NCBI RefSeq assembly: GCF_030719295.1 | Contig: NZ_CP120997.1 | Coordinates: forward strand, 4,847,501-4,911,500 | Source of the DNA: Streptomyces sp. Mut1 | GTDB taxonomy: Bacteria > Actinomycetota > Actinomycetes > Streptomycetales > Streptomycetaceae | DNA length: 64,000 nt | Reading direction: 5' to 3' | Shown here: piece after piece, positions 1-7,920 of the stretch | Position numbering within the stretch: the stretch's first letter is position 1 | Layout of the letters: the number at the start of each line of letters is the position of its first letter | Translations under genes and position numbers: made by a program | The notes under the pieces: model-generated | Told to the model about the DNA's origin: nothing | Database searches by the model: none | Seen by the model: only the letters and a program-made list of their open reading frames with translations

Positions 1-1067
1 TCCGGGTGGAGGACGTCGAGGCGGGCGGCGAGTACGAGGTCAGGGCCAAACAGGTGGTCAACGCCACCGGCGTCTGGACGGACGACACCCAGTCGCTGAT
101 CGGTGAGCGCGGCCAGTTCCATGTCCGGGCCTCCAAGGGCATCCACCTGGTCGTCCCGAAGGACCGCATCCACTCCTCGACCGGCCTGATCCTGCGCACC
201 GAGAAGTCCGTGCTCTTCGTCATCCCCTGGGGCCGGCACTGGATCGTGGGCACCACGGACACCGACTGGGACCTGGACAAGGCGCACCCGGCCGCCTCCA
301 GCGCGGACATCGACTACCTGCTGGAACATGTGAACGAGGTCCTGTCCACGCCCCTGACCAGGGACGACGTCGAGGGTGTCTACGCCGGGCTGCGGCCCCT
401 GCTGGCCGGCGAGTCGGACGCCACCAGCAAGCTGTCCCGCGAGCACACCGTGGCCCATCCGGTGCCCGGCCTCGTCGTCGTCGCCGGCGGCAAGTACACG
501 ACGTACCGGGTGATGGCCAAGGACGCCGTGGACGAGGCGGTGCACGGGCTCGACCAGCGGGTGGCCGCCTGTGTCACGGAGGACGTCCCGCTGCTGGGCG
601 CCGAGGGCTACCGCGCCCTGTGGAACGCGCGCGCCAGGATCGCCGCCCGCACCGGCCTCCACGTCGCCCGGGTGGAGCATCTGCTGAACCGGTACGGCTC
701 GATGACCGAGGAGCTGCTGGAGCTGATCGTCGCCGACCCGGTGATGGGCGAACCGCTGCCGGCCGCCGACGACTACCTCAAGGCCGAGATCGTCTACGCC
801 GCCTCGCACGAGGGGGCGCGTCACCTCGACGACGTCCTGACCCGGCGGACCCGGATATCCATAGAGACCTTCGACCGGGGCACCCGCTCCGCCCGGCTCT
901 GCGCGGAGCTGATGGCGCCGGTCCTCGGCTGGGACGCGGGGCAGATCGACCGGGAGGCCGCGCACTACGAGAAGCGGGTGGAGGCGGAACGCGAGTCGCA
1001 GCGCCAGCCGGACGACCTGACGGCGGACGCGGCGAGGCTGGGCGCACCGGACATCGTGCCGCTCTGA
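1..1067 (+). CDS. glpD: Glycerol-3-phosphate dehydrogenase, 3' part (5' end outside window)
   Basis: FAD-dependent glycerol-3-phosphate dehydrogenase, a membrane-associated enzyme that oxidises glycerol 3-phosphate to dihydroxyacetone phosphate and feeds electrons to quinone. The reading frame is already open at base 3, so the N-terminal FAD Rossmann motif lies upstream and about 354 codons are visible. Visible family features are VVNATGVWTD, the substrate-site stretch FVIPWGRHWIVGTTDTDWD, GLRPLL, and GGKYTTYRVMAKDAVDEA, followed by the helical C-terminal domain. Full-length members are about 530-570 residues, so roughly a third is missing. The gene converges on the minus-strand serine hydrolase. 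The identity is secure; the true start cannot be seen. Confidence 0.93.
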   Translation, partial: RVEDVEAGGEYEVRAKQVVNATGVWTDDTQSLIGERGQFHVRASKGIHLVVPKDRIHSSTGLILRTEKSVLFVIPWGRHWIVGTTDTDWDLDKAHPAASSADIDYLLEHVNEVLSTPLTRDDVEGVYAGLRPLLAGESDATSKLSREHTVAHPVPGLVVVAGGKYTTYRVMAKDAVDEAVHGLDQRVAACVTEDVPLLGAEGYRALWNARARIAARTGLHVARVEHLLNRYGSMTEELLELIVADPVMGEPLPAADDYLKAEIVYAASHEGARHLDDVLTRRTRISIETFDRGTRSARLCAELMAPVLGWDAGQIDREAAHYEKRVEAERESQRQPDDLTADAARLGAPDIVPL

Positions 1068-1084
1068 CGGCGGCCGGGCGAGGG

Positions 1085-1138
1085 GCGGCCGGGTGTGGTG
1101 GCGGCCGGGCGTGGTGGCCCCGGACGGCCGGGCGTGGG
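1085..1138. repeat. Short GC-rich tandem repeat between convergent genes
   Basis: A 16-bp unit GCGGCCGGGTGTGGTG is followed directly by GCGGCCGGGCGTGGTG and, 6 bp later, by a third copy GACGGCCGGGCGTGGG. It lies in the 165-bp spacer between the convergent glpD and serine hydrolase genes. No function is evident. It may help termination through its G/C-rich hairpins. Confidence 0.6.
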
Positions 1139-1232
1139 GCCTCGTTCCGGGCCGCCGTTGCGGGGCCCAGTCCTCGTGCCCGCGCCCGCGCCCCCGCCCC
1201 GCCCTTGTCCTCATCCCGCCCCGCGTGCCGGC

Positions 1233-2300
1233 TCAGCTCGGGCAGAACTCCGCTTCCAGGAGTGCCGGTTCCAGGGTGTCCGCTTCGTCCAGGGTGTCCG
1301 TGTCGATGCGGTAGGTCAGGGTGTGCCGGCCGTCGCGGGTGGCGGCGGTGCGGACGTAACTGCCGCTGATGCGGCCGTTGTGGCCCCAGACGGTGACGCC
1401 GCAGGACAGGCGCTCCGGGAAGACGCCGAGGCCGTAAAGCCCGTGCGACGCCGAGGTGTCGAGCAGGGCGGACAGCTGAGCCGGCCTCAGCAGCCGTCCG
1501 CCCAGCAGGGCCGCGTAGAAGCGGTTCAGGTCGGCGAGCGTGGAGATCAGCTCGCCCGCGGCGCCCGCGGTGCGCGGGTCGAGGGCGGTGACGTCGGTGA
1601 GGCGGCCGTCGGACGGATCGCGCGTGTAGGCCCGGCCGTGCGGTGCGGGCAGGGTGGTGCGGCTGCCGGGGAGGGAGGTGCCGGCGAGGTGGAGGGGGCC
1701 GATGACGCGGCGGCGGATCTCGGTCGCGTAGCCGTGGCCGGTGACGCCGCGGACGACGAGGCCGAGGACGGCGTAATCGGTGTTGGAGTACGCGTAGGTG
1801 CCGGGTGCGGCCGTGGGGCGGTGGGCCGTCGCCGTACGGAGCGCGGCCGTGGCGGTCAGGGGGTGGGCGGAGGTGTCGTCCGCGTAGTCGTAGAGGCCGC
1901 TGGTGTGGCTGAGCAGGGCGCGCAGCGTGATGCGGCGGCCGTCGTTGCCGTGGCCCCGGACCAGTCCGGGCAGGAAGCGCTCGACGGGGTCGGACAGCCG
2001 CAGCCTTCCCTCTCCGGCGAGTTGGAGGACGACGACGGCGACGAAGGTCTTGGTGATGCTGCCCGCCCGGAACCGGTCCGCGTACCGGATGCCGGGGCCC
2101 GTCGAACGGTAGGTGTCCCGCGGTGCCGATGAGACGTCGTGCGCCAGAAGTGCCGCGTCCGGTGCGCCCCCCTGGACGGCGAGCCGGGGGAGGTAGGAGG
2201 CTGCGGGAGTGAGGTGTGATTCGCTGGGCAGGGGCCCCGTTCCGAGGCCGCACAACAGCAGCACCACCAGGGTGACGAGTGGCGCCCTGAGCATCGGCAT
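1233..2300 (-). CDS. Secreted serine hydrolase, beta-lactamase / D-Ala-D-Ala carboxypeptidase family
   Basis: A 355-residue penicillin-binding-type serine hydrolase (class C beta-lactamase / DD-peptidase fold). Residues 1-20 form a hydrophobic signal peptide, so it acts outside the cell. The three catalytic boxes are present: SxxK as S81-I-T-K84, YxN as Y171-S-N173, and the third box as H307-N-G309. HNG rather than KTG is usual for the carboxypeptidase/esterase-like branch, so a cell-wall peptide or ester substrate is more likely than a true beta-lactam. The ATG at 2300 has GGAGG a few bases upstream on the minus strand. It converges with glpD and diverges from the first kinase gene with a 119-bp spacer. 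Confidence 0.88.
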   Translation of the reverse strand: MPMLRAPLVTLVVLLLCGLGTGPLPSESHLTPAASYLPRLAVQGGAPDAALLAHDVSSAPRDTYRSTGPGIRYADRFRAGSITKTFVAVVVLQLAGEGRLRLSDPVERFLPGLVRGHGNDGRRITLRALLSHTSGLYDYADDTSAHPLTATAALRTATAHRPTAAPGTYAYSNTDYAVLGLVVRGVTGHGYATEIRRRVIGPLHLAGTSLPGSRTTLPAPHGRAYTRDPSDGRLTDVTALDPRTAGAAGELISTLADLNRFYAALLGGRLLRPAQLSALLDTSASHGLYGLGVFPERLSCGVTVWGHNGRISGSYVRTAATRDGRHTLTYRIDTDTLDEADTLEPALLEAEFCPS

Positions 2301-2419
2301 GGCTGGAGGTCCCTTCGTCGGGGCCCATCATGGCCGAGCCCGGACCCGGCACCGGGACCGGTCCCGGGGTGAGGGACAATGAACGCTCTGCCAGGGCGGG
2401 TTGATCGCAGAGGGGACGC

Positions 2420-4363
2420 ATGTCGGAGGCGGAGCAGGCACGGGAGCCCCAACGGGACAAGGACGGACGTCTCCTTGCGGGGCGGTACCGGCTCGGGGAG
2501 GTGCTCGGCCGGGGCGGTATGGGTACGGTCTGGCGTGCCGTCGACGAGACGCTGGGCCGCACGGTGGCGGTCAAGGAACTGCGGTTCCCCTCGGCCATCG
2601 ACGACGACGAGAAGCGCAGGCTGATCACGCGTACGCTGCGCGAGGCCAAGGCGATCGCGCGCATCCGCAACAACGGCGCCGTCACGGTCTACGACGTGGT
2701 CGACGAGGACGACCGGCCGTGGATCGTCATGGAGCTCATCGAGGGCAAGTCGCTGGCCGAGGCAGTGCGCGAGGACGGCGTCCTGACGCCGAAACGTGCC
2801 GCCGAGGTCGGCCTCGCCATCCTCGACGTGCTGCGCTCGGCGCACCGCGAGGGCATCCTGCACCGCGACGTGAAGCCGTCCAACGTGCTCATCGCCGAGG
2901 ACGGCCGGGTCGTGCTCACCGACTTCGGCATCGCGCAGGTCGAGGGCGACCCCTCCGTCACCTCCACGGGCATGCTCGTCGGCGCGCCCTCGTACATCTC
3001 GCCGGAGCGGGCGCGCGGCCACAAGCCGGGCCCGCCCGCCGACCTGTGGTCGCTGGGCGGCCTGCTGTACGCGAGCGTCGAGGGCTGCCCGCCGTACGAC
3101 AAGGGCTCCGCCATCGCGACCCTGACCGCCGTGATGACCGAGCCGCTCGACCCGCCGAAGAACGCGGGCCCGCTGGAGGAGGTCATCTACGGGCTGCTCG
3201 CCCGGGACCCCGAGCAGCGGCTCGACGACGCGGGCGCGCGTGCCCTGCTCAACGACGTCATCAGCTCCTTCGACCAGCCGGAGCGTCCGGTGCCGGCCCC
3301 GGCCGACGCCACCCAGGTCATGGCCCTGCCCAAGGGCGTCACCGACGCCGGGGCGGCGAAGTCCGGGGAGACCGGCGAGGGCGCCCGCGACCGGCTGCGC
3401 GGCGCGCTGCGCTCCGTACGCAACGCGAAGGCGACGCCCGCCGCCGGCGCCGTCGCGGCCCCCGCCACCGCACCGCCCGTCCCGGCCCGGCCCACCCCCG
3501 CCCCCGGCGCCGCGACGCCCTCGGGAGCCGTACCGCCGCAGCGCCCGGCCACTTCGCCGGTCACCGCGCCCCGGGCGTCCCTCACCGACGTCGTGCCGCG
3601 CCGCACCCTGGCGATCATCGCGGCCGTCATCGCGCTCGCCGTCCTCGGCACGGTTCTCGCGCTCACCCTCGGCGGCGACGACACGTCCGACGACTCCGGC
3701 GCGAAGAAGCCCGGCGCGTCCGCACCCGCCGGGACCCCCACCGCCACCGGCTCCGGGTCGGCCGACACCGAACAGGGCGGCAGCGGCAAGGAACAGGACG
3801 CGGGCAAGGGCGACGACGACGGCCGGGGCCAGGACGACGACGCGGACAAGGGGGCGAAGGACGGCGACGACGACGGCGCGAAGGGCGACGAGGACGCCGA
3901 CGCCCTGCCCGCCGGGTACCACGCGGTGACGAACAAGCGGTTCCACTTCACCATCGCGATGCCCAAGGACTTCCGCTTCGACGCCACATCGGGCCAGGGC
4001 GCCGGCGCCATCTACAACGCCGACGGCGGCTTTCCCCGCCTCCAGGTCGACTACACCGGTTCGCCCGGCGGCGACGCGGCGCTCGCCTGGAACACGGCCC
4101 GCGGCGGAGTCGCCGCCTCCAGTACGAACTACCACCACATCGGCATCAAGAAGGTGGAGTACAAGGGCTACCCCACCGTCGCCGACTGGGAGTTCGAACG
4201 GACCCAGCACGGCCAGCGTGTCCGGGTGCTGAACCGCGGCTTCAAGGCCGACGCGAAGCACGGCTACGCGATCATGATCAGCTGCAAGGCGGACGAGTGG
4301 GACGGCAAGGAGTGCCGGACGCTGCGCGAGACGGCGTTCGCATCGTTCCAGCCGGTCGACTGA
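2420..4363 (+). CDS. Membrane Ser/Thr protein kinase with extracellular C-terminal domain
   Basis: A 647-residue PknB-type (Hanks) kinase. The catalytic domain covers about residues 15-285: glycine loop LGRGGMGTVWRA, catalytic lysine in VAVKEL, HRDVKPSN catalytic loop, TDFGIA magnesium loop and ISPERARG. All key residues are intact, so it should be active. A Pro/Ala-rich juxtamembrane stretch leads to one transmembrane helix at about 394-417, then a very acidic D/K/G-rich linker (about 440-490). The extracellular domain begins ALPAGYHAVTNKRFHFTIAMP and resembles the C-termini of the next two kinases. It is first of three tandem kinase genes. Start ATG is preceded by AGGGGACGC. Confidence 0.93.
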   Translation: MSEAEQAREPQRDKDGRLLAGRYRLGEVLGRGGMGTVWRAVDETLGRTVAVKELRFPSAIDDDEKRRLITRTLREAKAIARIRNNGAVTVYDVVDEDDRPWIVMELIEGKSLAEAVREDGVLTPKRAAEVGLAILDVLRSAHREGILHRDVKPSNVLIAEDGRVVLTDFGIAQVEGDPSVTSTGMLVGAPSYISPERARGHKPGPPADLWSLGGLLYASVEGCPPYDKGSAIATLTAVMTEPLDPPKNAGPLEEVIYGLLARDPEQRLDDAGARALLNDVISSFDQPERPVPAPADATQVMALPKGVTDAGAAKSGETGEGARDRLRGALRSVRNAKATPAAGAVAAPATAPPVPARPTPAPGAATPSGAVPPQRPATSPVTAPRASLTDVVPRRTLAIIAAVIALAVLGTVLALTLGGDDTSDDSGAKKPGASAPAGTPTATGSGSADTEQGGSGKEQDAGKGDDDGRGQDDDADKGAKDGDDDGAKGDEDADALPAGYHAVTNKRFHFTIAMPKDFRFDATSGQGAGAIYNADGGFPRLQVDYTGSPGGDAALAWNTARGGVAASSTNYHHIGIKKVEYKGYPTVADWEFERTQHGQRVRVLNRGFKADAKHGYAIMISCKADEWDGKECRTLRETAFASFQPVD

Positions 4364-4370
4364 GGCGGCC

Positions 4371-4422
4371 CGGCGCGGCCGGGGGCGGCCGCGGGGCCGG
4401 GTTGTGCCGACCGGCCGCGCCG
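4371..4422 (+). terminator. Hairpin after the first kinase gene
   Basis: CGGCGCGGCCGG at 4371-4382 is perfectly complementary to CCGGCCGCGCCG at 4411-4422, giving a 12-bp stem over a GC-rich 28-nt loop that can itself fold. There is no U tract, as is common in Streptomyces. It may attenuate rather than fully block read-through to the next kinase gene. Confidence 0.45.
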
Positions 4423-4567
4423 CCGCCGCAGGACACGTATGGTGAGATCCCGTAGACCGTACGCAGCCGAAACAGACAGTCAATTGCACCGCAAGTGACT
4501 GTGATTGACGGATTCGGTGCGGAGCGGTCTGCGTGACCGGGGGGACAGCGCGCTCTGGGGAGGCGTC

Positions 4568-7500
4568 GTGGACGACTACGCGGGTCGGGTGCTTGCCGAC
4601 CGCTACCGCCTTCCGCTGCCTCCGGCCGACGCGTACGAACTGGTCGAGACCCGGGCATTCGACACATACAGCGGCCAGGAGGTCCTGGTCCGTCAGGTGC
4701 CGCTGCCCGAGGTCGTGGACGCGGAGTTCGTCGAGGGCGACGGCCGCGCCTCCGCCGTGCCGCGCTCCGGCGGACGTGCGGTCGGCCGGCCCACGGAACC
4801 GGCCGTGCGGCGCGCCATCGAGGCCGCCCAGGCGGCGGCCCAAGTGCCCGACCATCCACGGCTCGACCAGGTCTTCGACGTGTTCGCGGAGCAGGGTTCG
4901 CTCTGGATAGTGAGCGAACTGGTGGCGTCCCGCCCGCTGGCCGCGCTCCTCGCGGAGCGCCCGCTCAACCCGTTCCGGGCCGCCGAGATCGGCTCCGACG
5001 TGCTGACGGCGCTGCGTGTGCTGCACGCCCACGGCTGGACCCACCGCAACATCACCGTGCGCACGGTGCTCGTCTGCGACGACGGGCGGGTCGTCCTGAC
5101 CGGGCTCGCGGCCGGCGCGGCCGAGGAGGCGCTGTGCGGTTACAACCCGGTGCCGCACCCCGACGACGAGGAGCCGGACGAGGACGGGTACGGCGGCCCC
5201 GCAGTCGAGTCCGGCCCCACCGGCCCCTACGTCCCGCCCGAGGCCGACCCGGAGCCGCCCGGCCCGTACGCCCCCGGCGAAACCGAGGCCGGCTACCTGC
5301 CGGCCTCCCGGGGCCCCGCGGCGATCGAGTCGGGGCCGGGCGCCGAACTCGCGCCTCCGTACGGCGGCGAGGCGGACCGCGTCGTGCCTCCGTACGGCGG
5401 CGAGGCTGACCCCGCGCGCCGGCCGGTGCCGCCCGGCGGGCTGCCCGTGCCCGCCGCCGGGACGGACAGCGCCGCCCACGCCAGGGCCGCACGGGCCGGG
5501 GCCATCGCCGCGTACCGGGCGGGCGCCCGCGCCGCCGCCGCCCGCGTCAGCGAGGAGGAACGCCGCGCGGGGAACGCCCCGGGCGCGCGCCCCGCGCTCC
5601 CGCAGCCTTCGGCCGGCGCGGACGACGAGCGCGGCACGGAACCCGCGCCGGACGCCTGGCCGGGACGCCCACAGCCGCCGGACGACAGGGACGAGCCATA
5701 CGGCGCCGACCCCGACGCCTGGCCCGTGCTTCCGCAGGCCCAGGGTCGCGCGGGCGACGGGCGTGACGTCGAACCCGCCACCGACGCGTGGCCCGTGCTT
5801 CCGCAGGCTCCGCGTGGTGCGGAGGCCGTGTCCGGCGAGGACGGTCGCTCGCCGTACCGGCAGTCGGCCGGTGAGGGCGATGGGCGCGGCGTCGAACCCG
5901 CCACCGACGCGTGGCCCGTGCTTCCGCAGGCTCCGCCTGGTGCGGGTGAGACGCGTGGTGCGGAACCCGCCACCGACGCCTGGCCGGTGCTTCCGCAGGC
6001 TCAGGGTCGCGCAGGCGACGCGCGTGGCGGCGAACCCGCCACCGACGCCTGGCCCGTGGTCCCGCGGGCCCCGGGTTCCGGCGCGCGTCCCGGGTACGGG
6101 CGGCCGGGCGGTGAGGACTCCGATGGTGAGGGCGAGCGCACCGCGTCCCGGCCCGTGCTTCCGCAGTTGCCCGGGGGCTGGGTGCGGGGGACCGAGGCGC
6201 AGGAGCCGTACGACGGCTATGCGTACGACGTGGACGACGAGGAGGACGACGACGAGGATGACGACGGCGGGCAGGCGCCGCCCCGGCGGCTGCACCTGAC
6301 CGGTTCCTGGGACGACGGGCCCGGCTCCGGGCGGCCCGTGCCCGCCGGCGGGTCCGGCGAGGACGCCCTGCGTGCCGACGCCGCCCGGCGGGCCCCCGCA
6401 CCCGCGCTGCCCCCGGCCACCGGCTCGGGGGCCGGGCGCTGGGACGACGTCGCCGCCCCGGACCAGGGCGGCCCCGCCTACCGGGGCCCCGCCACCACCC
6501 TCGCCGCCGAGCGGGCGCGCCAGGCACGGATCGCCGTCGTCGGCGCGGTCACCGAGCGGTGGGCGCCCGAACAGGCCGGGCCCGTCCACGGGAACTGGCA
6601 GCTGGCCCCGCCCATCGGCCCCGCCACCGACCTGTGGGCCCTCGGCGCGCTGCTCTACCGCGCGGTGCAGGGGCACGCCCCGTACCCCGAGGACAGCGCC
6701 CCCGAGCTCGTCCAGATGGTCTGCGGCGAACCACCCGCCTTCGCCGAGGAGTGCGGGCCGCTGCGCCCGGTCGTGGAGTCGCTGCTGCGCCAGGACCCGA
6801 CCGAGCGGCCCGACGTCGAGGAGCTGAGCGGCTGGCTGCGCTCCCTCGTACGCTCGGCGCCGGAACCGGAGGCCGGGCTCGACGTCGTGACGCTGCCCGC
6901 CGAGGACACCACGCGGCTGCCCGTCGTACGCCGTCGCGGCGAGCTCGTCCGCAAGCGGCGCGGCCGGCGCGGCGGGGCGGCGCACGGCCGGCACCGCCAC
7001 ACCGGGGAGGCCGCCGACCGCACGGTCGGCACGTACCACGAGCCGCGCCTGAAGGCGCCCCGCGAGCCCAAGGGCCCCAAGGCGCTGCGCACCCCGCCCG
7101 ACCGCCCGCCGCGCCGGCTGGGCAGGCTGCTGCTCGTCCTGATCCTGCTGGTGCTCGTCGCGGTCATCGCGTACGCCGTGATGTTCATGCCCAAGTCCGA
7201 CGCGGACAAGGGGACCGGCGCCGCGCCCGCCCCCACCGCCTCCGCGCCGTCCGGCTCCGCGACGCCCGACCCCGGGCCGACCGGGTCGAAGGAGCCGTCA
7301 CCGGCCAAGTCCTCGGGGGCGCAGCAGCCGCAGACCAGCCGCTCCGCCGCCGCGCTCGCGCCGGGCTACACGCTGCGCAAGGACGCCGAGGGCTTCGAGG
7401 TCGGCATCCCCAAGGGCTGGCAGCGCAGCCCGGCCAACGCCGAGCGCCAGGTCCACTACGGGAGCGACGGCTTCAGCGTGCTGATCGTCCCCGGCCGCGA

Positions 7501-7810
7501 CACCGCCAAGGCCAACGGCAGCGACCCGCTGGACTACCAGCGGGACAAGGAGCCGGAGTTGAAACCGTTCCGCGACTCCACCTGGTCGTCGGCGAGCGGA
7601 CTGCGCCGCACCGACGTCGGCCGACAGGCCATGGCCGAGGGCCAGTTCACCTGGCAGGACGGCAACGGCCGCGAGGTGTACGTCCGTAACCTCGTCATGC
7701 TGGTCGACGGCCGCTACCACATCCTCCAGGTCATCGGCCCGGAGGACCAGCGGGACGAGGTCACCGAGATCTACCAACAGGCCAGCGTCTCCTACCGTGT
7801 GACGGGCTGA
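4568..7810 (+). CDS. Ser/Thr pseudokinase membrane protein with giant low-complexity insert
   Basis: A 1080-residue kinase-like protein, started at GTG 4568 because GGGGAGG lies just upstream; an in-frame TTG at 4505 lacks a ribosome site. The kinase fold is recognisable but dead: the VAVK lysine is replaced (LVRQVPL), HRD reads HRN (about residue 160) and DFG reads TGL (about 178). The C-lobe resumes only at about residue 664 with WAPEQ and DLWALGALLYRAVQG. The roughly 480 residues between form a disordered insert of Pro/Gly/Glu repeats, an acidic run (about 554-570) and repeated DAWPVLPQA motifs. A transmembrane helix at about 851-873 precedes an extracellular domain (LAPGYTLRKDAEGFEVGIPKG) like that of its neighbours. 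Probably a regulatory or scaffold partner of the flanking kinases. Confidence 0.85.
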   Translation: MDDYAGRVLADRYRLPLPPADAYELVETRAFDTYSGQEVLVRQVPLPEVVDAEFVEGDGRASAVPRSGGRAVGRPTEPAVRRAIEAAQAAAQVPDHPRLDQVFDVFAEQGSLWIVSELVASRPLAALLAERPLNPFRAAEIGSDVLTALRVLHAHGWTHRNITVRTVLVCDDGRVVLTGLAAGAAEEALCGYNPVPHPDDEEPDEDGYGGPAVESGPTGPYVPPEADPEPPGPYAPGETEAGYLPASRGPAAIESGPGAELAPPYGGEADRVVPPYGGEADPARRPVPPGGLPVPAAGTDSAAHARAARAGAIAAYRAGARAAAARVSEEERRAGNAPGARPALPQPSAGADDERGTEPAPDAWPGRPQPPDDRDEPYGADPDAWPVLPQAQGRAGDGRDVEPATDAWPVLPQAPRGAEAVSGEDGRSPYRQSAGEGDGRGVEPATDAWPVLPQAPPGAGETRGAEPATDAWPVLPQAQGRAGDARGGEPATDAWPVVPRAPGSGARPGYGRPGGEDSDGEGERTASRPVLPQLPGGWVRGTEAQEPYDGYAYDVDDEEDDDEDDDGGQAPPRRLHLTGSWDDGPGSGRPVPAGGSGEDALRADAARRAPAPALPPATGSGAGRWDDVAAPDQGGPAYRGPATTLAAERARQARIAVVGAVTERWAPEQAGPVHGNWQLAPPIGPATDLWALGALLYRAVQGHAPYPEDSAPELVQMVCGEPPAFAEECGPLRPVVESLLRQDPTERPDVEELSGWLRSLVRSAPEPEAGLDVVTLPAEDTTRLPVVRRRGELVRKRRGRRGGAAHGRHRHTGEAADRTVGTYHEPRLKAPREPKGPKALRTPPDRPPRRLGRLLLVLILLVLVAVIAYAVMFMPKSDADKGTGAAPAPTASAPSGSATPDPGPTGSKEPSPAKSSGAQQPQTSRSAAALAPGYTLRKDAEGFEVGIPKGWQRSPANAERQVHYGSDGFSVLIVPGRDTAKANGSDPLDYQRDKEPELKPFRDSTWSSASGLRRTDVGRQAMAEGQFTWQDGNGREVYVRNLVMLVDGRYHILQVIGPEDQRDEVTEIYQQASVSYRVTG
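5650..6175 (+). repeat. In-frame DAWPVLPQA repeats inside the pseudokinase
   Basis: The motif DAWP(V/G)(L/V/R)P(Q/R) occurs six times (near 5650, 5710, 5779, 5903, 5977 and 6046), with a degenerate PVLPQL copy at about 6150. The DNA around 5764-5810 and 5887-5934 is nearly identical over about 45 bp, showing recent in-frame duplication. Copies are spaced unevenly by 60-125 bp. Confidence 0.85.
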
Positions 7811-7920
7811 ACCCCCGGGGCGACAAGCATCACAGTGCGGTCTCGTGCGCGATGCGAGGTTCCGTGGCCGCGCGTGCGATCCGTAACCTGTCTTCCGAAG
7901 CAACGGGGGCGGGGACACAC

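Noticed and set aside
1856..7039. A 1727-codon open frame on the minus strand
   Set aside because: It lies antisense to two clearly real kinase genes, is rich in Arg/Gly/Val runs typical of shadow frames in high-GC DNA, and has no domain.
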